NCBI GenBank assembly: GCA_021325145.1
Contig: JAJPHR010000104.1
Span: 1 to 35,842 of the forward strand
Length of the DNA stretch: 35,842 nucleotides
DNA from: Verrucomicrobiota bacterium
Lineage (GTDB): Bacteria > Verrucomicrobiota > Verrucomicrobiia > Limisphaerales > Pedosphaeraceae
Direction: 5' to 3'
The notes below the pieces were generated by a model, which searched no databases, was not told the origin of the DNA, and saw only the letters and a list, made by a program, of their open reading frames with translations. Both the position numbers and the translations under genes were made by a program. The first letter of the stretch is position 1. Every line of letters starts with the position of its first letter. Positions 1 through 8,380 of this stretch are shown piece by piece.

Positions 1-1618
1 TACCAAGAGTCAATCCGTCCTCGGGACTCGCGCCATTGGTACCGTTGAACGTGAGTGGCGTGGTCAGCACGCCATTCGTCGTTACGCGGAAGACCGTGCC
101 GTCAAAGTTGGCGCCCTGCTCCGGGGCGGTGCCGTAAAGATTGCCATTGGCGTCCATGACAAGCTGGCATAGGGGATCGCTCCCATTGGTTCCACCCAAC
201 GAAGCGAGCGTGGTGAGCGTTCCATTGGTCGAGAACCGGAACACCGTGCCGGAACTCGCCGGGCCGCCCAATTCAGTCGTGCCATAAAAATTCCCGTCCC
301 TTCCGAGGACCATCCCGGCTTGCGGCGCTGAGCCATTGGTGGTGTTGAAAGCGAACAACGACGTGAACGCGCCATTCGGCGTCAACCTGAATATGGTCCC
401 CGCATTGTTGGTGCCGCCCTCCCGCGTCGTCCCGTAAAAGTTCCCATCAGGGCCAAGTGTAAGTGCCCCTTCCGGATGCACACCGCTGAGGGGAATCAAG
501 GACACCAGGGTGGTCAGAACTCCATCGGGCGTCACTTTGAAGACCACACCCGGGGAGCATCCGTAAAAGTTGCCGTCGCCGGCCAGGAGCAGGCCTGAGG
601 ATGGCAATCCGGTGACGGAATCCTTCAGGGAGACGAGTGTGGTTAACACGCCGTTGGTGGTTACCTTGAACACGGTTCCAAGATTCGAGCTGCCACCCAG
701 TTGAGTCGTGCCGTAAAGCTGGCCATCAGTGCCCAACGTCAGTTCCGCAAGGGGAACAGTGCCGTTGGTGCCGGTGAAGGAAACCAGGTTCGTGAAAACA
801 CCGTTGGTGGTGACTCGGAAAATCGCGCCCATATCGGCGCTGCCGCCATCCCGGGACGTGCCGTAAAAGTTCCCGTCCGGCCCCAGCGTCAAGCGCGCGT
901 GCCGGACGAATCCGTCCAGGCCTTGAAACGAATAAAGCGTGGTTAATGTCCCTCCGGTCGTGATTTTGAAAATGGTCCCGCGGCCCGCGCTGCCGCCAGC
1001 GGTCGTGATGCCATAGAGATTGCCGTCTGGCCCTTGGGCCAGTCCCGCCACCGGAAAGCCGCCCAGGAAGGAAGAATCGAACGAGGCCAGCGTCGTAAGG
1101 CCCCCACCCGGGGTCACTCGAAACACAGCTCCAGCACCGTTGGTGCCACCCTCCTGGGAAGCGCCGTAGAAGTTTCCGTCACTCGCCAGGACGAGCCCGA
1201 ATTGCGGATTGCCGCCGTTCACGCCGTCGAGCACGGCGATATTGGTCAACACTCCATTCGTCGTGAGCTTGAAGACGGTGCCGAAACCAAACGCGCCACC
1301 GGCGCCGGTCATTCCATAAAGCAGACCGTCATTGCCCACGGCCAGTCCCGCCGCCGGATTGGCCTGGCCTGAAACCAGGGTCGTCAGCACCCCGCCTGGC
1401 GTGACGCGAAACACCGTTCCGTTTCCCGTCGGGCCACCGTGCTGTGTGGTGCCGTAAAAGTTTCCGTCCGGACCCTGAACCAGGGTTCCCGTGACGGTGC
1501 CAACGCCAAGTTGGAAGTTAAAAAGCGTCTGAGGCTCCAACGCGCGCACGGAATGGTTCATCAATGCTAACGAGAGAACCGCGGAAGCGGTCCAAGCTAT
1601 AAATCTGTTGGTTTTCAT
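1..1618 (-). CDS. Secreted GloVer tandem-repeat protein, C-terminus cut by window edge
   Basis: The reading frame is open from an ATG at 1618 to the left window edge, about 539 codons with no stop, so the C-terminus lies outside. The N-terminus (MKTNRFIAWTASAVLSLALM, then HSVRALE) is a typical Sec signal peptide. The rest is a tandem array of at least ten units with the core GPDGNFYGTT-x-GG-x(4)-GTVFRVT-x-NG followed by LTTLVSF-x-GTNG. This matches the Gloeo_Verruco ('GloVer') repeat family known from Verrucomicrobia and Cyanobacteria. Unit seven, near 545-575, is shortened. Such arrays are expected to form an extracellular beta-propeller-like fold; ligand and role are unknown. It is the most downstream of three co-oriented secreted repeat genes, 173 bp after the delta-60 gene, and has its own leader with boxes shared with the Kelch gene. 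Family call is firm; function is not inferable. Confidence 0.85.
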   Translation of the reverse strand, partial: MKTNRFIAWTASAVLSLALMNHSVRALEPQTLFNFQLGVGTVTGTLVQGPDGNFYGTTQHGGPTGNGTVFRVTPGGVLTTLVSGQANPAAGLAVGNDGLLYGMTGAGGAFGFGTVFKLTTNGVLTNIAVLDGVNGGNPQFGLVLASDGNFYGASQEGGTNGAGAVFRVTPGGGLTTLASFDSSFLGGFPVAGLAQGPDGNLYGITTAGGSAGRGTIFKITTGGTLTTLYSFQGLDGFVRHARLTLGPDGNFYGTSRDGGSADMGAIFRVTTNGVFTNLVSFTGTNGTVPLAELTLGTDGQLYGTTQLGGSSNLGTVFKVTTNGVLTTLVSLKDSVTGLPSSGLLLAGDGNFYGCSPGVVFKVTPDGVLTTLVSLIPLSGVHPEGALTLGPDGNFYGTTREGGTNNAGTIFRLTPNGAFTSLFAFNTTNGSAPQAGMVLGRDGNFYGTTELGGPASSGTVFRFSTNGTLTTLASLGGTNGSDPLCQLVMDANGNLYGTAPEQGANFDGTVFRVTTNGVLTTPLTFNGTNGASPEDGLTLG

Positions 1619-1671
1619 AATCGCGGCCCTTTATGCCTGTACATGAATGGATTGCCGGCCGGGGAAATTTA

Positions 1672-1705
1672 TTCCTGAAAACGAACCAATGTTTCTGGGA
1701 CTAAA
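1672..1705 (-). promoter_or_regulatory. Conserved two-box leader element upstream of the GloVer gene
   Basis: Read on the minus strand, this carries TTTAGTCCCA, then 15 nt, then TTTCAGGAA, 53 nt before the ATG. The same two boxes with the same 15-nt spacing occur upstream of the Kelch gene at 7815-7848, and a variant lies at 4892-4920. The flanks here differ from those copies, so the boxes look selectively kept. Whether they are a promoter, activator site or RNA leader cannot be told from the sequence. Confidence 0.45.
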
Positions 1706-1791
1706 GTTCCAGCTCAAAGGCCGCGCGCTGACCTCCTGGCCACGGCGGCAGGCGCCCGATCCTCGCATCAATAACTTGCAGCGTCGTGGCG

Positions 1792-4539
1792 TCACGGGAA
1801 GGTCAGTCGGTAAAATCGTTTCGGCAGATTCGTCGCCCCCGCGTCCTCGAATCGCCAAGAGCCCGTGCCATCGGCGGTGACCTGTCCGATGGGACTGAAA
1901 CTGCCGGGGGTGAGGCTGGTGGAACCCTGGACCGTATGAGTTGCGCCCGGCACACCGGCGCCCGTTAGCAACACGTGGCCGCTCGCCATGCGGCCCATCG
2001 AGAGAATCTGCACATGCGGATCGGCCTGCAATCTCGCGATGCCAAAGAATCCGGCGGCGTCGCCCGCCACCGTCACACGCCCCGCCGAATCGATTGCCAG
2101 CGCATTTAAATTGTTGTCTCCGCCGTCCACGAAATCCGCGAAGGCAAAACCGCCGATGCCGTAAGTTGTATCCAACACGCCGTTGGTGCTGTAACGCAAT
2201 GCGACAAACTCCGGGTGTCCCAGAATGTCGGCGTTTCCGGCAAAGACGATTTTTCCGTCGCTTTGCAACCCCAGGGCCATGCCCATGTCCTGGGCCACAC
2301 TGATCGACGTCGTTACTTCTCCGTTGCCATTGAAGGTCGGATCCAGCACGCCATTGGCGGTGTAGCGCACGAGGGCAAAATCGATGCTCCCGGCGTTGGC
2401 GCTATAGCCTCCGATCAGGATCTTTCCATCCGGCTGGAGGGCCATGCAAGTGCCCAGGCAGCCGGGCGATCCAATCTGCACGGCCACCTGGCCAAAGACA
2501 CCAAACGAAGAATCCCCCACGCCATTGGTCTTCAGACGTATGGCCACCATATCCACCGCGGTCCCGCCAAATACCGCATATCCCGAGGCGACAATTTTCC
2601 CATCCGGTTGAATCGCCACCGCAGTGGCCTGGTTGAAGCCGGAACCAAAATCAATGATCACCTGTCCATTGCCATTAAACGAAGTATCGAGCGTGCCGTT
2701 GGTGTTGTAGCGCAGGACGGCAAAGGTCGCGCCCGACGTGCTGCCCGCGATCACAATTTTCCCGTCCGATTGCACCGTTATGGCATTGGCCCCGTTCCCG
2801 CCCGTGCCCACCGCGGTGGTTACGATTCCGTTTCCATTGAACGTGGGATCAGGAAATCCGTTGGCGGTATATCGAACGACCAAAAGATTGGTTTCATTGA
2901 ACCCCGCGGCCACGATCTTGCCGTCCGGTTGAATCGCCACTGCATCCAGCTCGGATTCTCCGTCGCCCAAGGTCGCGGTGGTTTTCCCAAACTGGCCGAA
3001 CGACATGTCAAACGACCCATCCGCGTTTAACCGGGCAAGGGCAATGCTTACTCCCGAGCCACGGGTCCCATTATCAGCTCTGCCTGCCAGCACGATTTTT
3101 CCATCCGGCTGCACGGCTATGGCTTTGGCTTGCGAGACACGCTCGCCCATGTCGATCGTCATTTTGCCATTGCCATTAAACGTGTTATCGAGCGAACCAT
3201 CCGACATGTGATAGCGCGCCAGCGCAAAATCATGGTTGTCGTCGTTGACCAGGGTGGACCCGGCCACCAGCAGGCTGTTCCCGGGAACCAGAACGGCGCA
3301 GGTGGCGTTGTCCTCGTTCGAAGCATACTGCGTGTAAACCCTGCCATCGCCGTCAAAAGAATTGTCCAGGGTTCCATTGTCGTTGAGGCGAACCAAACAG
3401 AAATGCTGCGAGAAATCGCTCTCGTCTTCCTGCCCGGCGAGAATGATTTTGCGCGGTTCGGTTCCGGTCCCCTGGACCACCACGGCATTGACCTGGCTAA
3501 AATCACCGGAGGCCACGGGAATGGAGACGATCCCGGTGCCGCCATAGCTCGTATCCAGCGCGCCGTCAGCCATCCGATAACGGACGGTTTCAAACGGGCT
3601 GGTGCTGCGGGTATCAGACGTGAAGCCGGCGACGACGATCCGATCCAGCGTCTGTATCCCGTCGCCCGACTCGATGGCCACGCACTTGGCGCCGTTGAAG
3701 GCACCCTCATTGCCCAGGTGAGTAAAAACTTTTCCGTTGTGACCCGGCCCGAAACTGGTGTCCAGCAGACCATTGGTCAGGTATCGGAGAACCGCGAAAT
3801 CAAAGCCGCCAGTGCCGACCGCGAGGATTTTGTTATCCGCCTGCACCGTGAGCGCAAAAAGCTCCGCGTCACCGTTCGCATCGGTAACAATCGTTCCCGT
3901 GCCTCCAAAGGAAGGATCCAGCACGCCATTGGTACCGTAGCGCGCCAACCCAAAATTGCTGCCGAAATCGTCGGTGGCCCGGCCGCCGATTATGATTTTG
4001 CCGTCCGGTTGAATTACGAGGGCATTGCCAAAGCAACCCTGGTTGAAAAAGTTCGTGGCGATCCCATTCTGCCCGAAGGAAGTGTCCACCGAACCATCGG
4101 AATTAAATCGCGCCACCAGGGTGTAACTGTTGGTGCCAATGGTAACCGTGCCGCCGACGACAATCTTCCCGTCTTGCTGGATCCGGACCGCCGTTCCTGC
4201 CTCCATGGCATTAGTGTTGCCGGTCACCTGCGTAATCACCCTGCCGCCGTTGCCGAAAGAAGGATCAAGGATGTTGTTGGTGGTGAAGCGCGCCAAAGCA
4301 AGTTGGGAAGCCCCCACCCCGAAGGTAATGGTGCTATACCCGGCCACCACCACCTTGCCATCCGGTTGAACCGCGACTGCATTGCCAAAATCATCGCCAA
4401 ATTCAAATCCGAAGCGCTTGAACCCCGAGCCTGCGAAGCTGGGATCGAGGTTGCCGGAAGCGGCCCATAAGGTTGTCGCCAGGAGAAGATTTAAGGAACC
4501 GAGGATGCAGGCCCGGATGCGTGTGCTGTAACTTTCCAT
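1792..4539 (-). CDS. Secreted delta-60 repeat protein (915 aa)
   Basis: Starts with MESYSTRIRACILGSLNLLL and ATTLWA, a signal peptide ending near residue 27. Fourteen tandem units of about 53-60 residues follow, each with the pattern LDPSFG-x-G ... A-VQPDGKIVVAG ... LARY-x-NG, the signature of the delta-60 repeat (TIGR02608 type), predicted to build beta-propellers outside the cell. The last 70 residues are a different domain ending in WRFEDAG and KRFYRLTFP, which resembles the end of the neighbouring Kelch protein. The ATG at 4539 is the only start that gives the signal peptide intact. The gene lies between two other secreted repeat genes on the same strand but has a 797-bp upstream gap, so it is probably transcribed separately. 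Family certain; substrate or role unknown. Long antisense frames in this gene result from its repeat codon pattern. Confidence 0.92.
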   Translation of the reverse strand: MESYSTRIRACILGSLNLLLATTLWAASGNLDPSFAGSGFKRFGFEFGDDFGNAVAVQPDGKVVVAGYSTITFGVGASQLALARFTTNNILDPSFGNGGRVITQVTGNTNAMEAGTAVRIQQDGKIVVGGTVTIGTNSYTLVARFNSDGSVDTSFGQNGIATNFFNQGCFGNALVIQPDGKIIIGGRATDDFGSNFGLARYGTNGVLDPSFGGTGTIVTDANGDAELFALTVQADNKILAVGTGGFDFAVLRYLTNGLLDTSFGPGHNGKVFTHLGNEGAFNGAKCVAIESGDGIQTLDRIVVAGFTSDTRSTSPFETVRYRMADGALDTSYGGTGIVSIPVASGDFSQVNAVVVQGTGTEPRKIILAGQEDESDFSQHFCLVRLNDNGTLDNSFDGDGRVYTQYASNEDNATCAVLVPGNSLLVAGSTLVNDDNHDFALARYHMSDGSLDNTFNGNGKMTIDMGERVSQAKAIAVQPDGKIVLAGRADNGTRGSGVSIALARLNADGSFDMSFGQFGKTTATLGDGESELDAVAIQPDGKIVAAGFNETNLLVVRYTANGFPDPTFNGNGIVTTAVGTGGNGANAITVQSDGKIVIAGSTSGATFAVLRYNTNGTLDTSFNGNGQVIIDFGSGFNQATAVAIQPDGKIVASGYAVFGGTAVDMVAIRLKTNGVGDSSFGVFGQVAVQIGSPGCLGTCMALQPDGKILIGGYSANAGSIDFALVRYTANGVLDPTFNGNGEVTTSISVAQDMGMALGLQSDGKIVFAGNADILGHPEFVALRYSTNGVLDTTYGIGGFAFADFVDGGDNNLNALAIDSAGRVTVAGDAAGFFGIARLQADPHVQILSMGRMASGHVLLTGAGVPGATHTVQGSTSLTPGSFSPIGQVTADGTGSWRFEDAGATNLPKRFYRLTFP

Positions 4540-4564
4540 GAATAACTTTATTGAATTTGTGGTT

Positions 4565-4583
4565 GGAAACCCGCCGGGTTTCC
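4565..4583. repeat. Perfect 8-bp stem-loop in the delta-60 leader
   Basis: GGAAACCC, loop GCC, GGGTTTCC. It lies 25 bp upstream of the delta-60 start codon on the minus strand, so it would fall in the mRNA leader or at the promoter. There is no adjoining T-run, so it is not an obvious terminator. Confidence 0.4.
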
Positions 4584-4775
4584 ACTGTTGACGGACAATC
4601 AGAGTTTCAGAACTTTATTTGGTTATTTTTTTCCAATGGTCAGCGCCGCCAAACGCGCTGTTGGGTTTTTACGACGAATGAGGCGGAGAAATGTTCCCAG
4701 GCGCTGATATGTTCCGGAATATTATGCCGATCTACTGAAATAGGGCGGGAACTCTTGTGCGGAAAGCCCGTTGCC

Positions 4776-4920
4776 TCAGGCGAGATCTGATTTCATTGTT
4801 CGTTGATTCCCGGCGGGACCGAGCCATCACCTTCCGGCTTCGCACCCTGCGCGACAATTACCGAGGGTTTGAAACGCGAAACCCGATTCTGTTCCCGAAA
4901 GCGTGAGGATTATGGGACCA
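4776..4920 (-). pseudogene. Decayed duplicate of the Kelch gene leader and start codon
   Basis: The minus-strand sequence from 4920 down to 4796 aligns almost end to end with the 130 bases before the Kelch start (7848 to 7718), including the boxes GTCCCATAA, TTTCGGGAACAG and the CGCCGGGAA-x-CAACGAAC stretch just before the ATG. The ATG at 4796 opens a frame reading MKSDLA and then a stop at 4776-4778, whereas the Kelch gene reads MKSNLP and continues. Homology is not recognisable beyond about 20 further bases. This looks like the 5' end of a deleted paralogue; alternatively it is a duplicated leader with no gene. Confidence 0.45.
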
Positions 4921-5260
4921 TACCAGGAACCGACCCGGAACGGGATCAAGGAGCCTTGCTATCGGCGGACGCAGGTGTCCGAAACAATGGCCTTAAACAA
5001 GCGGAGCCACCCGAGACGAATCATGAGGCCGCGGATGGAGCGCAAGCCGGCATTCGGCTGGTGATGATGTTCCTGGCTTTTCGTGGACTTGATCCGTAAA
5101 CGAGCCGGTGATTTTTCTATGCCAGCCATGGCTGAAAACCTGCCGGGCTCCCGGTTGCCCGGGTTGACCCGGGCATTTGCTGATTTGGATTGAGCATTCA
5201 TGTTACTTTATTACTTACGACCTGCTGAATTCGGCCCTTCGGCGGCGGACGCGCTAAGGA

Positions 5261-5334
5261 CCTGTCTCGGTAGGGGTGGGCAGTCCTCTGCCCGCCGTCG
5301 GCGCGCACGGAGTGACGCGCCCTACCGAGACAGG
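5261..5334. repeat. Cloverleaf-like palindromic element, copy 1 (most intact)
   Basis: Perfect 15-bp outer arms (CCTGTCTCGGTAGGG at 5261-5275 and its complement at 5320-5334) enclose two inner stem-loops: GGGCAG-TCCT-CTGCCC (5278-5293) and GGCGCG-x(10)-CGCGCC (5300-5321). The right inner stem overlaps the outer arm by two bases. Related copies lie at 21451-21519 and, rearranged, at 25455-25483. It ends two bases before the Kelch stop codon and could end that transcript by structure. It has no open frame and no recognisable transposase. Confidence 0.7.
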
Positions 5335-5336
5335 CT

Positions 5337-7718
5337 TTACGGCGAGCGGACGCGATAAAAACGTTGCGGGCTGTTTGCCGGTGCATCTGTGAACTGATAG
5401 TGGCCGGGGGAAACTTCAGAGGCGGCGCCCAGGTTACTCCAGTCGTTCGCAGGCGTGAATAGATTTGCCGCGCTCAAAACGGAGAAGCTGAGGCCGGGTG
5501 TGTTTCGGAAAGTGAATTGAACTGCGCCCGTGTTCAGCATTGTCGGCTGCGTCAGAAGAGCCGGAGTCGCCACCACGCTTGCCGGGTCGAACAACTCGGT
5601 GGTGGGACCGGTGTCGGTGTTGTTAAAACCTCCCGCGACCAGAACCTGGCCGTTGGTAAGCAGGGCGGTGATATGATTTTGCCGCCCACTGACCAGGGGA
5701 AACGTCGGTGACCATTTTCCCGTGACGGGATTGTAGAGTTCGGCGGAGGTTGGAAAAACGCCGCCGAAATAGCTGACACCGCCGGCAACCAGTACCTTGC
5801 CATTTGGCAGCAAAGTGGCGGTGTGCGTCTGGCGCGGCTGGCCCATGGAAGCCGTGGGCGTCCAGGTTTCCGTGGCTGGATCGTAAATCTCCGCGCTGGA
5901 CCGCGTGGGGTCGATGGGAACGGTGCTGGCGACAGTAAAGAAATCAGTGCCTCCGGCCACGAGCACCTTGCCATTCGATAACAACGTCGCTGTATGCGAA
6001 CCGCGCGGCGTTTCGAGTGAGCCGGTCGGCGTCCAGGCACCGGTGGCGGGATCGTAGAGTTCCGCGGTGATTAGCGCGCCGTTGGTGCCAAATCCTCCAG
6101 CGGCGAGCACCTTGCCATTGGACAATAGCGTCATCGTGAAGGCGCACCGCGCATCAGTCATCGAGCCTGTGACCGACCAGGATTGGTTGGTTGGATCATA
6201 GAGCTCGGCGCTGCGCATACCGACAAGAGAAGTGTTGGTGGATCCTCCCGCCACGAGGACTTTTCCATTCGGGAGCAGGATGCCGGCGGCTTCCCAGCGG
6301 GCGTCGTGCATCGAACCGGTGATAGTCCAGCCGCCTGTGGCCGGATCATACAGCTCGGCACTTTGGAGGAAGGACTGGCCGCCAAAACCTCCGGCGGCGA
6401 GGACTTTGCCGTTCGGCAACAAAGTCGCCGCAGCCTCCTGGCGCGGGATGTTCAAGCCGCCGGTCAATTGCCAGGTTCCGCTCACCGGATTGTAAAGCTC
6501 CGAGCTGTCGACAAAATCGAAGAACCCGTTGAAGCCTCCGGCGACAAGCACCTTTCCGTTGGCGAGCGAAACTCCAAAGTGACCCGCGCGCGAGGAGGAC
6601 AAAGCCCCGGTCGCGCTCCAGTTTTTCGCTGAACCATCGTACACTTCCGCCTTTTCGGTGAAGGCGGTTCCACTGGTCGCGCCTCCCGTCACCAGCACAT
6701 CGCCATTGGCGAGCGACGTTGCCGCATGGCTGGTGCGGCCGCCATTTAACGCGCCCGTTCGCGACCACAAACCCGTGGCCGGATCGTACAGCTCCGAGTC
6801 GCAATCGATCGAGTTGTGCGTATCCTCGCGGCCGCCGGTGACCAGCACCTGGCCACCGGGCAAAACGTTCGCAGCGTGCCCGCTTCGCGAGATGATTGGA
6901 GTGCCGGTCTCCGTCCATAAACCGCTGGCCGGATCATATAATTCGGAGGGTGCGCCAGCGCCGTCGCCGCCGGTGACCAGCACCCTGCCGTTCGGCAACA
7001 ATGAAGCGGTATGTGTCACCCGCGCAAAATGCATGGAATCCGTCGGCGTCCAGAGCTGCGTCTTCGGATCATATATTTCCGCGCTCGCCAGCAGATCAGT
7101 GGCGTTGAACCCGCCCGTAACGAGAACCCTGCCGTCGGGCAACAGGGTGGCCGTATGCTGATAGCGCGGCACATTCATGGAGCCGGTCAGGGTCCATTGC
7201 CCGCTCGTCGGGTCAAACAACTCGGCGCTGGCGATATTTTGGAAGCCACCCGCCACCAGGACGAGGCCGCTGGTCAAAAGCGTGGCGGTGTGCAATTCAC
7301 GTTCGACGTTCAGCGGGCCGGTGTTCGTCCACACGCCGCTGGCCGGATCGTAAAGTTCCGTGCTCGCGAGCAGGCGGCTGGCGGTTTGGCCACCGGTCAC
7401 CATCACCCTGCCGTCGGCCAGCAGGGTCGCCGTGTGAAATTCGCGTCCCACGTTCAATGCGCCGGAGTTGCTCCAGGTTTGCGCGACGGGGTCATAAACT
7501 TCGGAGATGGCCGCCGGCGCAAACGGCGCGCCGCCGGCGACGAGCACCTTCCCGTTGGATAACAGGGTGGCCGTGTGTGCCCTCCGGAATTGGCTCATTG
7601 ATTGAACCAGCGTAAACGACCCCGCGGGGGCGGATTGAACCCGCGCCGAACCGATTGCTGAACCAAGCGCCAGCGTTGCGAACACCAGTGCGACTGCCTT
7701 GGGGAGATTGGATTTCAT
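5337..7718 (-). CDS. Secreted Kelch-repeat protein (793 aa)
   Basis: The N-terminus (MKSNLPKAVALVFATLALGS, then AIGSARVQSA) is a signal peptide. About fourteen Kelch units follow, each roughly 48 residues: R-x-x-HTATLL-x-NGKVLVAGG ... SAELYDPATG-x-WT-x-TGS. The GG doublet and the spaced Tyr and Trp are the canonical Kelch residues; fourteen units suggest two seven-bladed propellers. The C-terminal ~75 residues form a separate domain ending HYQFTDAPANSPQRFYRVRSP-like (final QRFYRVRSP), similar to the delta-60 protein's end. The ATG at 7718 is chosen because it gives the signal peptide. A conserved two-box element lies 96 bp upstream. Location outside the cytoplasm is well supported; ligand, partner and role are unknown. 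Confidence 0.92.
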   Translation of the reverse strand: MKSNLPKAVALVFATLALGSAIGSARVQSAPAGSFTLVQSMSQFRRAHTATLLSNGKVLVAGGAPFAPAAISEVYDPVAQTWSNSGALNVGREFHTATLLADGRVMVTGGQTASRLLASTELYDPASGVWTNTGPLNVERELHTATLLTSGLVLVAGGFQNIASAELFDPTSGQWTLTGSMNVPRYQHTATLLPDGRVLVTGGFNATDLLASAEIYDPKTQLWTPTDSMHFARVTHTASLLPNGRVLVTGGDGAGAPSELYDPASGLWTETGTPIISRSGHAANVLPGGQVLVTGGREDTHNSIDCDSELYDPATGLWSRTGALNGGRTSHAATSLANGDVLVTGGATSGTAFTEKAEVYDGSAKNWSATGALSSSRAGHFGVSLANGKVLVAGGFNGFFDFVDSSELYNPVSGTWQLTGGLNIPRQEAAATLLPNGKVLAAGGFGGQSFLQSAELYDPATGGWTITGSMHDARWEAAGILLPNGKVLVAGGSTNTSLVGMRSAELYDPTNQSWSVTGSMTDARCAFTMTLLSNGKVLAAGGFGTNGALITAELYDPATGAWTPTGSLETPRGSHTATLLSNGKVLVAGGTDFFTVASTVPIDPTRSSAEIYDPATETWTPTASMGQPRQTHTATLLPNGKVLVAGGVSYFGGVFPTSAELYNPVTGKWSPTFPLVSGRQNHITALLTNGQVLVAGGFNNTDTGPTTELFDPASVVATPALLTQPTMLNTGAVQFTFRNTPGLSFSVLSAANLFTPANDWSNLGAASEVSPGHYQFTDAPANSPQRFYRVRSP

Positions 7719-7814
7719 CGTTCGTTTGTTTCCCGGCGGAATTAGCCCATCATCTGTCGGTTTTCGTTCTCCGCGTAACCATTACACAGAGTTTGAAGTA
7801 CGAGACACGATCCT

Positions 7815-7848
7815 GTTCCTGAAAGCCGGATGAAGGTTATGGGACTAA
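7815..7848 (-). promoter_or_regulatory. Conserved two-box leader element upstream of the Kelch gene
   Basis: Minus-strand TTTAGTCCCA, 15 nt, TTTCAGGAA(CAG), matching in sequence and spacing the element before the GloVer gene at 1672-1705. It sits 96 nt from the Kelch ATG. GGAAC is reminiscent of an ECF-sigma -35 box, but no matching -10 can be assigned with confidence. Confidence 0.45.
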
Positions 7849-8130
7849 AGACCCATCGTTGGGTTGCGGAATTGAAAAACCCGGCGGCCTGCAAAGGCCA
7901 ATACAGATTTATTAAGATTCAATTTGACAGGGGGGCAGCGGCGGAGTAATAAGGATGGTGTTGAAGTGTCGCGGCCCGTGACCGCGGGGCTGCTCTTTGA
8001 AATCAAAAGGAAATCGGAACCGACATCGGCTCGCACGGAAGCTTCCGCTATCGCCAAAAGGCTTTGTCGCGACGAGCCTGCCCGGCAGGCGCACGCCACC
8101 AGGACAACTCGAAGGTTGGCGGGGCAATCA

Positions 8131-8163
8131 AGGTAAATTAAACCAAATTAAAGTAAATTAAGC
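8131..8163. repeat. AT-rich decamer array A
   Basis: Three successive units of exactly 10 bp, AGGTAAATTA, AACCAAATTA, AAGTAAATTA, followed by AGCC. The AAATTA core is invariant and four bases vary. The same unit type recurs at 8231-8302 and, inverted, at 20451-20490. A 10-bp period puts every AT core on the same face of the helix. Confidence 0.65.
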
Positions 8164-8230
8164 CTCGTTTTTTCCCGCAGCAGTCGGGGCTTGAATCGCG
8201 CGTGAAATTCACGCATGGAGACTGGATTAA

Positions 8231-8302
8231 GGCAAATTAAACCGGAGCCGCCTAAAATTAAACCAAATTAAAATAAGTCCGGGTTAGTCCGGGTTAGTCC
8301 GG
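8231..8302. repeat. AT-rich decamer array B running into GTCCGGGTTA direct repeats
   Basis: GGCAAATTAA, then after a 10-bp GC-rich gap CCTAAAATTA, AACCAAATTA, AAATAAGTCC, then two exact copies of GGGTTAGTCC (8281-8300) and GG. The 10-bp period is kept through the change from AT-rich to GC-rich unit. It lies 68 bp after array A, in the same orientation. Confidence 0.6.
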
Positions 8303-8380
8303 CCTCAAAAAACAAAAATTCATGGCGGTATCCACAAAAAGCTCAGGCTGGGCCTTTGGGTTGGTTTGCCGCGCTTCATT

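Larger units (their letters stand above)
4540..5336. other. Long intergenic region between delta-60 and Kelch genes
   Basis: No convincing gene is present in these 797 bases. From left to right it holds: a short leader with a perfect stem-loop (4565-4583); a decayed copy of the Kelch gene's leader and start codon (4776-4920); an unannotated GC-rich stretch (about 4925-5200) with only weak short frames; and a cloverleaf-like palindromic element abutting the Kelch stop codon (5261-5334). The accumulation of remnants suggests that a gene was lost here. Confidence 0.6.

Noticed and set aside
3130..4470. Long plus-strand open frame (446 codons) opposite the delta-60 gene, plus similar ones at 2215-3030
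   Set aside because: They are mirror frames created by the repeat codon pattern of the delta-60 gene; composition is not protein-like and no start signal exists.
4959..5201. 80-codon minus-strand frame in the delta-60/Kelch gap
   Set aside because: Has an ATG, but Arg/Ser-rich composition and lack of any recognised domain; may be part of a dispersed repeat rather than a gene.
8076..8090. GCCTGCC/GGCAGGC stem as a terminator
   Set aside because: Single-base loop and no T-run; not assignable.
8328..8336. Single DnaA-box-like sequence near the decamer arrays, suggesting an origin
   Set aside because: One TATCCACA match is expected by chance; there is no cluster of boxes and no dnaA or dnaN gene nearby.
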